Source: CAYSCW01 sp964449165
Lineage (GTDB): Bacteria > Acidobacteriota > Aminicenantia > Aminicenantales > Aminicenantaceae
Length of the DNA: 64,000 bases
Direction: 5' to 3'
Assembly (NCBI GenBank): GCA_964449165.1
Contig: CAYVAT010000002.1
Span: 127,719 to 191,718 of the forward strand
Below the pieces are notes generated by a model. The model had not been told where the DNA came from. It saw only the letters and a list, made by a program, of their open reading frames with translations, and searched no databases. Below, one piece after another: positions 40,691 through 49,287 of this stretch; positions within the stretch are counted from its first letter, which is position 1; the number at the start of each line of letters is the position of its first letter. Both the position numbers and the translations under genes were made by a program.

Positions 40691-42597
40691 AAATGGTTAA
40701 GATTCTTGATAAAATCAATAGCCCCCAAGATCTAAAAAGACTTTCTTTGAAGGATCTCGCTCGACTAGCCAGAGAAATCCGAGCACTGATCTTGAAGGTG
40801 GTCTCTAAGAATGGCGGGCACCTGTCTCCAAACTTAGGAGTTGTGGAGCTGACCTTGGCTCTTCACTATGTTTTTGATGCACCTCGGGATAAGATCCTGT
40901 GGGATGTGGGGCACCAATGTTACACTCATAAAATTCTTACCGGAAGAAAAAAAGGATTTTCCACTCTCCGTCAATACCAGGGAATTTGTGGTTTTCCCTC
41001 CCGGGAAGAAAGCGAGTATGATGTCTACAATACAGGTCATGCCTCTACTGCACTTTCTGCGGCCCTGGGGATGTCAGTGGCCCGGGATAAAGAAAAAAAA
41101 GATTACCACGTGGTCGCAGTTGTCGGAGATGGAAGCTTGACTGGCGGTGTAGCCTGGGAAGCCTTAAACCAGATTGGCCACCTCAGAGAGAAATTGATTA
41201 TTATCTTGAATTACAATGAAATGTCCATTTCCCATAACGTGGGAGCATTATCCAAATATCTATCTTATCTTGTCTCAGGGCGATACTACCTGAGAATGAA
41301 GGACCATGCAAAATCGATACTCAAAGTCATTCCTGCGGTGGGAGAACCGATGATAAAAGTCGCCCGGGCCGTGGAAGAGGCAATCAAGAAGATATTCTTT
41401 CCCGGTCTGGTGTTTGAAGAATTGGGAATCAGGTATATCGGGCCGATTCAGGGACACAGCCTTTCCTCTCTCATGGAAATCTTTGAGGAAGCCAAGTCCT
41501 CGAAAGGGCCGGTGCTCGTTCATTGTGTTACCCAGAAGGGAAAGGGATACCCTCCTGCGCAGAAGAATCCGAGCCTGTATCACAGTATCTCCCCTTTTGA
41601 TCTCCAAACAGGGAAAATATTCTCCTCGAACCAAAGACCGACATATTCTTCTGTTTTCGGAGAGAGCCTGACGCGTCTTGCTGAAAAGGATAAAAAGGTT
41701 GTTGCTATAACAGCCGCAATGCCAGAGGGGACTGGCCTGAGCCCTTTCGCCTCCCGATTTCCTGATAGGTTTTTTGATGTGGGTATCGCTGAGCAGCATG
41801 CTGTCGATTTTGCTACCGGATTGGCCCTTAACGGCTTCAGACCTGTGGTCGCCATCTATTCTACATTTCTTCAAAGGGCTTATGATCAAATCTACCATGA
41901 TGTGTGCCTGATGGATATTCCTGTCATCTTTGCTCTCGATCGCTCGGGTATCGTCCCGGCTGACGGGGCTACCCATCAAGGCATAAACGATATCATCTAC
42001 CTCAGGCATATGCCTCACATGATTGTCATGGCCCCCAAAGATGAGAATGAATTGCAGCATATGCTGAGATCTGCATTCTCCTTCTCTCATCCTGCGGCTA
42101 TTCGATTCCCGAAAGGGATGGGTTTTGGAGTGCCTCTTGATGAGACTTTCACAGAGATTCCGTTGGGTCGGAGTGAGCAGCTTAAAGAAGGAAAGGATTT
42201 ACTCATTGCTCTGGGAAGCATGGTTTATCCTGCCTTGAAGGCGGCAAAGAGGTTAGAGCAGCAAGGGATAAGCCTAGCTGTGGTCAATGCCCGGTTTGTC
42301 AAACCTTTAGATGAGAGGATGATACTCAGATTTGCTCGCCCTGGAGGAAGGATCATCGTTGCAGAAGAAGGAGTAAAAACAGGTGGGTTTGGTAGTGCGG
42401 TGCGCGAGCTTCTGGATAGAGAAGGCAGGTGTGACGTTAGGTTCAAAAGCATTGGTCTTCCTTTGGAGATATACCCCTTAGGTAGGGTAGATGAGATAAA
42501 GAAAAGATACCAGCTGGATGAAGAGGGGATTTTTTGTCAAATTTTGGATTTTTGCGGGGAAAAAGAAAGAGCTCTTGATGGAAAAGGAGAGAGCTGA
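40687..42597 (+). CDS. dxs: 1-deoxy-D-xylulose-5-phosphate synthase
   Basis: First enzyme of the MEP isoprenoid pathway, condensing pyruvate and glyceraldehyde 3-phosphate with thiamine diphosphate. The 636-residue protein shows GGHLSPNLGVVELTLALHYV, LWDVGHQCYTHKILTGR, the ThDP motif VVGDGSLTGGVAWEALN ... NYNEMSISHNVG, and the transketolase domains (FFDVGIAEQHAVDFATGLAL with the conserved Glu, DRSGIVPADGATHQG). Overlaps ispA by 4 bases and tlyA by 20, so the isoprenoid genes and tlyA-nadK form one unit. Confidence 0.97.
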   Translation: MKMVKILDKINSPQDLKRLSLKDLARLAREIRALILKVVSKNGGHLSPNLGVVELTLALHYVFDAPRDKILWDVGHQCYTHKILTGRKKGFSTLRQYQGICGFPSREESEYDVYNTGHASTALSAALGMSVARDKEKKDYHVVAVVGDGSLTGGVAWEALNQIGHLREKLIIILNYNEMSISHNVGALSKYLSYLVSGRYYLRMKDHAKSILKVIPAVGEPMIKVARAVEEAIKKIFFPGLVFEELGIRYIGPIQGHSLSSLMEIFEEAKSSKGPVLVHCVTQKGKGYPPAQKNPSLYHSISPFDLQTGKIFSSNQRPTYSSVFGESLTRLAEKDKKVVAITAAMPEGTGLSPFASRFPDRFFDVGIAEQHAVDFATGLALNGFRPVVAIYSTFLQRAYDQIYHDVCLMDIPVIFALDRSGIVPADGATHQGINDIIYLRHMPHMIVMAPKDENELQHMLRSAFSFSHPAAIRFPKGMGFGVPLDETFTEIPLGRSEQLKEGKDLLIALGSMVYPALKAAKRLEQQGISLAVVNARFVKPLDERMILRFARPGGRIIVAEEGVKTGGFGSAVRELLDREGRCDVRFKSIGLPLEIYPLGRVDEIKKRYQLDEEGIFCQILDFCGEKERALDGKGES

Positions 42598-43363
42598 TAA
42601 AGTCCTGGTCGCTCGAGGTTTGGTCGAGAGCAGGCATAAAGCCCAGGCCCTGATCATGGCAGGATTGGTTTATTCTGATGGGCGGAGAGTGGAAAAACCC
42701 GGGCAGAGGCTGGCCCTGGATGAGAACATTTTGATCAAGGAGACTATGCCCTTCGTCAGCCGCGGGGGGCTGAAACTGGAGGAAGCCCTTGATGCCTTCG
42801 ATATTTCGGTTAAAGGTCAAGTGGCGGCTGATCTGGGAGCGTCCACTGGGGGCTTCACCGATTGTCTTCTCCAAAGGGGAGTGGTGCGGATTTATGCAGT
42901 GGATGTGGACATCCGTCAGCTGGATTGGCATTTGAGAGAAGACCCCCGTGTTATTCTCAAGGAAAAGAATGCCCGTTATTTAAAAAAAACCGATTTTCCG
43001 GAAGCCTTAGGTATCGTCGCCATGGATCTCTCTTTCATATCTGTCCTCAAGGTGATACCGGCTGTTAAAGAGTTTCTTGGAGAGGGGAAGCTGCTTGCTC
43101 TCATCAAGCCTCAGTTTGAGGTAGGGAAAGGTCAGGTGGGAAAAAAGGGGATTGTCAAGGACCCGCGCTTGCATCAAGAGGTGCTCGAGGAGATAGAAGA
43201 AGAGGCCTCAGGAATGGGGTTTGTGCTTCGAGGCTTGACTAAGATATCTCTGCTTGGTCAGAAAGGAAACCAGGAATTTTTCGCTTATTGGTCTCTAGGA
43301 AAGAGTCCATTATCTTCGGCTAAGGTCAAGAGATCAATCAGGGAGGTTGTCTGGAATGAATAA
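42578..43363 (+). CDS. tlyA: TlyA family 2'-O-ribose RNA methyltransferase
   Basis: S4-domain rRNA methyltransferase; TlyA methylates 16S and/or 23S rRNA ribose and in mycobacteria affects capreomycin sensitivity. The 261-residue protein has an N-terminal S4 domain (ERADKVLVARGLVESRHKAQ) and a Rossmann-fold FtsJ-like domain with VSRGGLKLEEALDAF, AADLGASTGGFTDCLLQRG (SAM motif I), VAMDLSFISVLKVIPA and LIKPQFEVGKGQVGKKGIVK. The ATG was chosen by match to the S4 start; the frame is open further upstream inside dxs. It overlaps nadK by 8 bases. Confidence 0.94.
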   Translation: MEKERADKVLVARGLVESRHKAQALIMAGLVYSDGRRVEKPGQRLALDENILIKETMPFVSRGGLKLEEALDAFDISVKGQVAADLGASTGGFTDCLLQRGVVRIYAVDVDIRQLDWHLREDPRVILKEKNARYLKKTDFPEALGIVAMDLSFISVLKVIPAVKEFLGEGKLLALIKPQFEVGKGQVGKKGIVKDPRLHQEVLEEIEEEASGMGFVLRGLTKISLLGQKGNQEFFAYWSLGKSPLSSAKVKRSIREVVWNE

Positions 43364-44204
43364 AATTCATCGGGTAGGATTTGTGATAAAGCCCCATGCT
43401 CCTCAAATTGAGAAGATACTGGAAGAGCTCCATCGTTATTTTACAAAAAGGGACATAGTGTGCTTTTTGGAGGAAGAGGCTGCCCAAAAGCTGAGGAAGA
43501 AAGAAGGATATCCGAGAGAAGAGCTTCCGGAACGAGTCGACCTCGTGGTTGTCCTTGGTGGTGATGGAACCCTCCTCAGTGTTGCCCACTTGGCAGCTCA
43601 GAAGGATGTGCCTGTGTTGGGAGTGAACTTGGGGAAGCTTGGATTTCTGACTGAAGTTCCTCTTTCCGAAATATATCTGACTCTGGATGCTTTCCTGGAA
43701 GGAAACGAAAAAATCATCAGCCACAGACGGATGCTGGAGGCATCGTTCAGAGAAAAAGCCTATTACTGTCTCAATGATGTGGTTATAAACAAAGGGGCTC
43801 TGGCGCGAATGATTCAATGCACTATCTGGATAGAAGAGAAGGAAATAGCAAGGCTTCGGGCGGATGGGCTGATTATCTCCACTCCTACTGGTTCGACAGC
43901 TTACTCTCTGGCAGCCGGTGGACCGATCATTCAGCCGTATGTTCCTGCCATCATCATTGCTCCCATCTGTCCTCATACCCTTTCCTTTCGGCCCCTGGTC
44001 ATTTCCTCCGATTTAGCCATAAAGGTTCAGCTTCTGACTGGAGGAGAGGAGGTCTATCTCACTCTCGATGGTCAGAGGGGAAATCCGTTGGTTAAGGACG
44101 ATGTTATCAAGGTCAGGCTGAGTGATTTTGCGCTTCGTCTTATTTCCTCTCCAAAGAGGAATTATTTCGACTTGGTTAAAGAGAAGTTGGGCTGGGCCGA
44201 ATGA
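43356..44204 (+). CDS. nadK: NAD kinase
   Basis: Phosphorylates NAD to NADP using ATP or polyphosphate. The 282-residue protein has VVVLGGDGTLLSVAHLAA (GGDG), GVNLGKLGFLTEV, NDVVINKGALARMIQ, ADGLIISTPTGSTAYSLAAG and ICPHTLSFRPLVI. ATG is preferred because GGGAGG is 10 bases upstream; a TTG three codons earlier sits on the Shine-Dalgarno sequence itself. Last gene of the xseA-nadK unit; the glgA promoter begins 2 bases after its stop. Confidence 0.96.
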   Translation: MNKIHRVGFVIKPHAPQIEKILEELHRYFTKRDIVCFLEEEAAQKLRKKEGYPREELPERVDLVVVLGGDGTLLSVAHLAAQKDVPVLGVNLGKLGFLTEVPLSEIYLTLDAFLEGNEKIISHRRMLEASFREKAYYCLNDVVINKGALARMIQCTIWIEEKEIARLRADGLIISTPTGSTAYSLAAGGPIIQPYVPAIIIAPICPHTLSFRPLVISSDLAIKVQLLTGGEEVYLTLDGQRGNPLVKDDVIKVRLSDFALRLISSPKRNYFDLVKEKLGWAE

Positions 44205-44205
44205 T

Positions 44206-44234
44206 TTGACATTTTTCTGACCTGGTATTATCAT
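44206..44234 (+). promoter_or_regulatory. Promoter of glgA, predicted near-leaderless
   Basis: TTGACA (44206-44211), 17-base spacer, TATCAT (44229-44234). Eleven bases separate the -10 from the ATG, giving an expected leader of about 4-5 bases. There is no Shine-Dalgarno sequence before glgA. Confidence 0.65.
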
Positions 44235-44245
44235 AATCACTTTCC

Positions 44246-45715
44246 ATGGGTCAGAAAATCAGAGTGATATACGTTTCAGCAGAGGTTTCTCCCTTTGCCA
44301 AATCGGGGGAATTGGCAGATGTTGCCTCCTCTCTTCCTAAGTATCTTGCCTCCTTTGGTATGGATGTCTCTGTCTTCATGCCCAAATACAGACGACCAGA
44401 AATTGAGTCCTTACCCAAAGAATTAGTAAAGGCGAAAATCTTGATCCCTGTAGGGGGAGAAAAAGTTAAAGCCCAAGTCTACAGAAGCGAGCTGGGAAGG
44501 TATAATATCTATTTCATAGAAAATCCCAAGTATTTCTGGAGAGAGAATATCTATGGCACGGGCAAGGGAGAATACCTGGATAATGATGAAAGATTCATTT
44601 TTTTCAGCCGAGCCGTGCTGGAGTTTTTGTGGAAGACCAAGATGCCTGTGGATGTGATTCACTGTAACAATTGGCCCACCGCCCTCATTCCCGTTTTCCT
44701 GAAAACTCATTACGCCAACAGGAGTCATTTTAAAAAGGTTGCTACCATCCTTACTCTTCATAACATCGCTTATCAGGGAGAATTTCCGGCTGAGGCTCTT
44801 TCCTTGGCAGGATTGAACTGGAACGATCTGAGTCCCCGACCTTTGGATTTCAACGGCAAGTTTAATTTTCTCCGAACAGGCCTCCTGTTTTCCGATATTC
44901 TCAACACAGTGAGTTATTCTTATAGAAGAGAGATCCTGACCATGAAGCATGGTTTCGGGTTGAAGGATGTTCTGAAAAGCCGCAAGGATGTCTTTTTCAG
45001 TATTCGCAATGGTGTGGACTACGAAATTTGGAACCCAGAAACAGATCCTTACATCGTGGCCAATTATACCCCTTCTGACTTAAGGCCCAAGCAAGAATGC
45101 AAAAAAGATTTGATCCAGGAATTCGGACTTTCCCTCCCTCTTCAGACAGCTATAATCGGTGTGGTCTCCTACCTAAGCTCTCAGAAGGGCTTTGATATTC
45201 TGATCGAGGCAATGGATAAGATCATGGATATGGATGTGGGTCTGGTGATCCTGGGTAAGGGGGATGAAAAGTACGAGAGCGAGTTCCTGACTATTCGGGA
45301 TCGCTATCCTGGAAAATTTTCCATTAAGTTTGAGCTGAACCCTGCTTTGGTCCATAAGATTGCAGCGGGAGCGGATATTTTTCTTATTCCATCCCTGTAT
45401 GAGCCGTGTGGATTGAATCAGCTGTACAGCTTCCGCTACGGGACCGTGCCAGTGGTTCGGGCCACAGGGGGATTAGGAGAAACTGTAAAGGCCTATGATC
45501 CGAAAACCATGAGAGGGAACGGCTTTGTTTTCAAAGAGTATTCCTCCCAATCTCTGGTTAAAGCCTTGAGAAGAGCACTTTCCTGTTATACAAAGCCCGG
45601 TGTCTGGAAAAAGATCATAAAGGCCGGTCTTGAAGAAAATTTTTCCTGGCAGAGTGCAGCGAGAAGATATGCGAAACTCTATAGAAGTGCATTGGAGATG
45701 AGGAAAGGAGGCTAG
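44246..45715 (+). CDS. glgA: Glycogen (starch) synthase, GT5 family
   Basis: Adds glucose from ADP-glucose (or UDP-glucose) to an alpha-1,4-glucan. The 489-residue GT-B protein has the N-terminal domain with SAEVSPFAKSGELADVASSL, HNIAYQGEFPAEALSLAGL, the RNGVDYEIWNPETD hinge and the C-terminal LIPSLYEPCGLNQLYSFRYG and VVRATGGLGETV (the second KTGGL-like loop). The first loop reads KSGELAD where KTGGL or KVGGL is usual; the Gly-to-Glu change is near the substrate phosphates. No other glg genes are near, and trxA starts 1 base after its stop. Confidence 0.92.
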   Translation: MGQKIRVIYVSAEVSPFAKSGELADVASSLPKYLASFGMDVSVFMPKYRRPEIESLPKELVKAKILIPVGGEKVKAQVYRSELGRYNIYFIENPKYFWRENIYGTGKGEYLDNDERFIFFSRAVLEFLWKTKMPVDVIHCNNWPTALIPVFLKTHYANRSHFKKVATILTLHNIAYQGEFPAEALSLAGLNWNDLSPRPLDFNGKFNFLRTGLLFSDILNTVSYSYRREILTMKHGFGLKDVLKSRKDVFFSIRNGVDYEIWNPETDPYIVANYTPSDLRPKQECKKDLIQEFGLSLPLQTAIIGVVSYLSSQKGFDILIEAMDKIMDMDVGLVILGKGDEKYESEFLTIRDRYPGKFSIKFELNPALVHKIAAGADIFLIPSLYEPCGLNQLYSFRYGTVPVVRATGGLGETVKAYDPKTMRGNGFVFKEYSSQSLVKALRRALSCYTKPGVWKKIIKAGLEENFSWQSAARRYAKLYRSALEMRKGG

Positions 45716-45716
45716 A

Positions 45717-46043
45717 TTGCCCGAAGATTTCACTCACGTCAGCGATGGGACTTTTGAGGAAGAGGTCTTGAAGAGTGAGCTTCCAGTTCTGGTGGATTTT
45801 TGGGCCACCTGGTGTGCTCCATGTCAAATGGTCGTTCCGTCCTTGGAATATTTGGCTCAAAATTATAAGGACAAGATAAAGATCAGGAAGTTGAACGTGG
45901 ATGAAAACCCCAAGATCACATCCCGATACAGAGTCATGAGCATTCCCGCACTGCTTTTCTTTAAAAATGGGGAACTCAAAGAAACCATAGTGGGTGCTCT
46001 TCCCCGGGAAAAGATCGTCGAAGTGATATCCAAACACTTATGA
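45717..46043 (+). CDS. trxA: Thioredoxin
   Basis: Disulfide reductase of 108 residues with the active site in DFWATWCAPCQMVVPS (WCxPC with Ala-Pro rather than the common Gly-Pro) and the cis-proline loop MSIPALLFFKNGEL. No signal peptide, so cytoplasmic. The TTG start has AAAGGAGG five bases upstream. Its stop overlaps the trxB ATG by 4 bases; the pair forms an NADPH-TrxB-TrxA system. Confidence 0.95.
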   Translation: MPEDFTHVSDGTFEEEVLKSELPVLVDFWATWCAPCQMVVPSLEYLAQNYKDKIKIRKLNVDENPKITSRYRVMSIPALLFFKNGELKETIVGALPREKIVEVISKHL

Positions 46044-46960
46044 ACGAAACCTACGACGTGGTCATCATAGGTGCGGGACCAGCTGGTCTGGCCGCCGCCA
46101 TCTATACGGGTAGGGCAAGGCTAAAGACGCTGGTCGTAGAGAAGGGGATGCCTGGAGGACAAATCCTCCTTACGGATTTTGTAGAAAACTATCCTGGTTT
46201 TCCTGATGGTGTCGTTCCCTTCCAGTTGATGGACGATTTCCGGAAACAAGCCGGAAAATTTGGAGCAGAGATCGCTACCGACGAAATCACGCAGATACAA
46301 AAGAAAGACAGCCTCTGGATCGTGATAGGGAGAAAAGAAGAGTACCCTACCCAGACAGTAATTGTCTGTACGGGATCTGTCTACAGGAAATTGGGGTTGG
46401 AAGGAGAAGGGAGGCTTGTCGGGAAGGGAGTTTCCTACTGCGCCACTTGTGACGGAGCCTTTTTCAAAGATAAGGATGTTGCAGTGGTGGGGGGAGGAGA
46501 TAATGCCTTAAGAGAGGCGTTCTTTTTGACAAAATTCTGCCGCTCGATAAAACTCATCCACCGCCGCCGTCAGTTGCGCGGTGAAAAAATCTACCAGGAA
46601 AGAGTGTTCTCCAGCCAGAAGATCGAGATTTTATGGGAGACTTTAGTCGAGGAGATTTCAGGTCAGGACAAGTTCGAATCGATCACGGTGAAAAATGTCA
46701 AGACAAACAAAACTTCCAAGCTAAAACTGGATGGGCTTTTTGTTTCTATCGGGACAGTTCCTAATTCGGGACTTATCAGAGGCCTTTTGGATTTAGATGA
46801 GGGAGGCAAGATAAAAGTGCGCTCATCCATGGCTACCTCTCAACCCGGGATTTTCGCTGCCGGCGATGTAACCGATGCTTGTCCACAACAGATGGCCACT
46901 GCAGTGGGGACAGGGGTGATTGCCGCTCTCTCTGTCAATGAATATTTGGAGTCCACATGA
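46040..46960 (+). CDS. trxB: Thioredoxin reductase
   Basis: NADPH-dependent flavoprotein of 306 residues. FAD-binding IIGAGPAGLAAAIYTGRA, redox-active CATCDGAFF, NADPH-binding VVGGGDNALREAFFL, and the C-terminal FAD motif IFAAGDVTDACPQQMATAV are all intact. Directly coupled to trxA by a 4-base overlap. It converges on lpxD with only 10 bases between stop codons and no terminator visible. Confidence 0.95.
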   Translation: MNETYDVVIIGAGPAGLAAAIYTGRARLKTLVVEKGMPGGQILLTDFVENYPGFPDGVVPFQLMDDFRKQAGKFGAEIATDEITQIQKKDSLWIVIGRKEEYPTQTVIVCTGSVYRKLGLEGEGRLVGKGVSYCATCDGAFFKDKDVAVVGGGDNALREAFFLTKFCRSIKLIHRRRQLRGEKIYQERVFSSQKIEILWETLVEEISGQDKFESITVKNVKTNKTSKLKLDGLFVSIGTVPNSGLIRGLLDLDEGGKIKVRSSMATSQPGIFAAGDVTDACPQQMATAVGTGVIAALSVNEYLEST

Positions 46961-46970
46961 AGTCAGCCGC

Positions 46971-48041
46971 TCATTCCCGTCTAGAGAAGTTATGAAGGGC
47001 TGATTCCAATTCCTCCAGTTTTTTCTTCAATCTCTTCACATCCTTGAAAAGCTCATAGAGTTGTGGAAGAAGCACCCAGGCTTTTCGTGCTTCTTTGATA
47101 TCCATGTGGGGAGTTCCGCCGACGAATGAGTTTGGAGGAATGTTTTTGGCGATTCCGGTCTGTGCGGCCACGATCACGTTATCGCCGATGGTCACATGGT
47201 CGGAAACGCCGACCTGTCCTCCCATGATGACATTTTTGCCCACTTTGGTGCTACCGGCGATTCCGGTCTGCGCGGCCAGGATGGTGTTTTCTCCGATCTC
47301 GACGTTATGGGCGATCTGAACTAAATTGTCGATCTTGGTCCCTCTTCGGATGATTGTTTCTCCTAAGGCAGCTCGGTCAATGGTGGTGTTAGCTCCCACT
47401 TCGATATCGTCCTCGATGACCACGATGCCCTTTTGTGGTATCTTGCAGTGCGTGCCATTCTTTTCTTTTAAGTAGCCAAAGCCATCAGAGCCGATGACAG
47501 CCCCGTTGTGAATAATCACTCTGTTTCCGACCTTGGTTCCTTCCCGGATGGAGACCTGAGAATGGATGATCACATCCTGTCCGATGGAGACTCTGGGATA
47601 GATGATAACATGAGGGAAGATGACCGTGCCCGAACCGATCTCAACCCCATCGCCGATTGATGAGAAAGGGCCCACAGCGACGTCCTCTCCAATCTTTGCC
47701 GAGGGAGAGATAAGGGCTTGGGGATGGATGCCAGGCAAAGGGCGGTACGGTTTGTAGAAGAGTCCGATGGCTTTGATGAAAGTGCGGTAGGGATTTTCCG
47801 ATTTTATGACGGGGATCCTCTTGTAATTTTCCTGGACAGGGATGATGGCAGCCGAAGCCCTGCTTTTCTCCAACAGAGGAAAATATTTCCCGTGAACAAC
47901 AAATACCAGGTCTCCCTTTTTTGCCTTCTCCAGGCTGGCTACACCTTGGATAGGTGTTTTTCCTTCTCCTTCAAACGGACATTCCAGTATCCGGGCAAGC
48001 TCCTCTACAGAGAGAGCAGGAGGATCAGGTAGCTTTCTCAT
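46971..48041 (-). CDS. lpxD: UDP-3-O-acylglucosamine N-acyltransferase
   Basis: Third step of lipid A synthesis, N-acylating UDP-3-O-acyl-GlcN with a hydroxyacyl-ACP. The 356-residue protein has the N-terminal uridine-binding domain, then a left-handed parallel beta helix of hexapeptide repeats from about residue 105 to 310 (ISPSAKIGEDVAVGPFSSIG). The catalytic His is in LVQIAHNVEIGENTILAAQ, followed by GSTKVGKNVIMGGQVGVSDH and a C-terminal helix (LKKKLEELESALHNF). Its presence indicates an LPS-type outer membrane. It starts 17 bases inside the end of the yihY-like gene. Confidence 0.96.
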   Translation of the reverse strand: MRKLPDPPALSVEELARILECPFEGEGKTPIQGVASLEKAKKGDLVFVVHGKYFPLLEKSRASAAIIPVQENYKRIPVIKSENPYRTFIKAIGLFYKPYRPLPGIHPQALISPSAKIGEDVAVGPFSSIGDGVEIGSGTVIFPHVIIYPRVSIGQDVIIHSQVSIREGTKVGNRVIIHNGAVIGSDGFGYLKEKNGTHCKIPQKGIVVIEDDIEVGANTTIDRAALGETIIRRGTKIDNLVQIAHNVEIGENTILAAQTGIAGSTKVGKNVIMGGQVGVSDHVTIGDNVIVAAQTGIAKNIPPNSFVGGTPHMDIKEARKAWVLLPQLYELFKDVKRLKKKLEELESALHNFSRRE

Positions 48042-48894
48042 CGATTCTCTCGTTTATGACGGCAGCCAACTCGGCTCCCCAAAGCAGAATCACCATGGAG
48101 AAAGAGATCCAGAGAAGGAAGAAAATGAGGGAGGTCAGAGTTCCTTGAAGGAACCTGGATAGAACGATCCCTATAGCCGAGAAGTGGGCCACGTAAAAAG
48201 CAAAGAGCCGCTTAAAGGCTTCCCAGAGAAAGGCACTGACCACAGCAGCCAGCGCTGCTGCTCTGGTATGCACTTTAATCTCTGGAATAAACTTATACAG
48301 GGAAAAGAGAACCAGGAAAGTCAATGTGAAGGGAATAAGATACTGAATCAGAAAGTTGTCCACCAGGGAGACGATTTTTGGGTTGATATGCGCAGCAACT
48401 ATCTGGCTTTCCCTTATGGTCCGATGGACAGCCGTCCATAACGCGGTTATAGAGAGAGAAATCAGCATGATGATCCCGATGATGAACATGATGAGGTATT
48501 CCATAATCCGATTGTAGAGAAACGATTTCTGGTATGTGGCCTTAAAGATGAAATTTATGGAGTAGATCAAGTTGGAGAAGAGGAAACTGGCCGCAACAAA
48601 GGAGCCAGCCAACCCGAACCAGCCCAGATTGGTGATATTCCGGGAAAGATCCTGAATCCTGGTGAAGAAATTAGGGTCGAGCTGGGCGAAGAATTCTTCA
48701 GAGAAGATGTTGAGACTGCGAAAAGCTATCTCTGAGCCACCAAATATCCTGGCAGTTATGAAGGCAAACAAGGCGACCAGAGGGATAGCACAGAGAACGG
48801 CGAAGTAAGAGATGATGATGGCGAAGTTTCCGCACCTGTCTTCGCTGAATCTTTTTATGGTCGTGCTCAGGATGGTGAGAGCAGGAAGCTTCAT
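48025..48894 (-). CDS. YihY/virulence factor BrkB family membrane protein
   Basis: Integral membrane protein of 289 residues with about six hydrophobic helices; the family was once called RNase BN in error and its function is not settled. Family features: FSEDRCGNFAIIISYFAVLC near the N-terminus, FGLAGSFVAASFLFSN, FIPEIKVHTRAAALAAVVSA, the AFKRLFAFYVAHFSAIG segment and a C-terminal helix pair (LIFFLLWISFSMVILLWGAE). It lies between atpE (31 bases away) and lpxD (17-base overlap) in a minus-strand series. Confidence 0.88.
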   Translation of the reverse strand: MKLPALTILSTTIKRFSEDRCGNFAIIISYFAVLCAIPLVALFAFITARIFGGSEIAFRSLNIFSEEFFAQLDPNFFTRIQDLSRNITNLGWFGLAGSFVAASFLFSNLIYSINFIFKATYQKSFLYNRIMEYLIMFIIGIIMLISLSITALWTAVHRTIRESQIVAAHINPKIVSLVDNFLIQYLIPFTLTFLVLFSLYKFIPEIKVHTRAAALAAVVSAFLWEAFKRLFAFYVAHFSAIGIVLSRFLQGTLTSLIFFLLWISFSMVILLWGAELAAVINERIDEKAT

Positions 48895-48925
48895 TGTCTA
48901 AATCAAATGCGAATGAGCGCTTCTC

Positions 48926-49270
48926 TCAGAAGTATTTGCCCCATTGGACCATGAGAATGATGATGGTGATGAGGAGGGCATAGATCACCAACGTTTCGAT
49001 CAGGACAAGTCCAAAGATGAGGATAAACCGAATATGGGGGGCTGCGGCTGGATTGCGAGAGATTCCCTCGCAGGCACTGCTTATGGATTTTGCTTGGCAG
49101 AATGCTCCTGCGGCCGAAGCAAAAGTGATGATGGCTCCGCCGACTATTATGGAGAGCTTGAACAGGGGAGCTTTGGCGGCATTAAAGGTTTCTTCTTGGG
49201 CTAAAAGAGGGGTGGCTGTCAGAGCGATAAGAAAGAACAGTATTACCAGAGGCTTAAGATTCTTTCTCAT
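48926..49270 (-). CDS. atpE: ATP synthase subunit c with a signal-like N-terminus and Na+-type ligands
   Basis: Rotor ring subunit of FoF1 ATP synthase. The 114-residue protein has a cleavable-looking hydrophobic start (VILFFLIALTATPLLAQ), then two transmembrane helices. Aligned on the polar loop SRNPAA, the ion-site residues are Gln (in AGAFCQAKSI; position 32 of the Ilyobacter c subunit), Glu65-Thr66 (in LVLIETLVIY) and Tyr70. Gln-Glu-Ser/Thr-Tyr is the sodium-binding pattern; Ilyobacter Thr67 is Leu here. So Na+ coupling is plausible but not proven. AGGAGG precedes the ATG, which lies 17 bases after atpB. Confidence 0.93.
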   Translation of the reverse strand: MRKNLKPLVILFFLIALTATPLLAQEETFNAAKAPLFKLSIIVGGAIITFASAAGAFCQAKSISSACEGISRNPAAAPHIRFILIFGLVLIETLVIYALLITIIILMVQWGKYF

Positions 49271-49287
49271 TCTTCCTCCTTTTTAAA

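Noticed and set aside
41275..42090. 271-codon frame opposite dxs
   Set aside because: Antisense shadow of the conserved dxs sequence; composition not protein-like.
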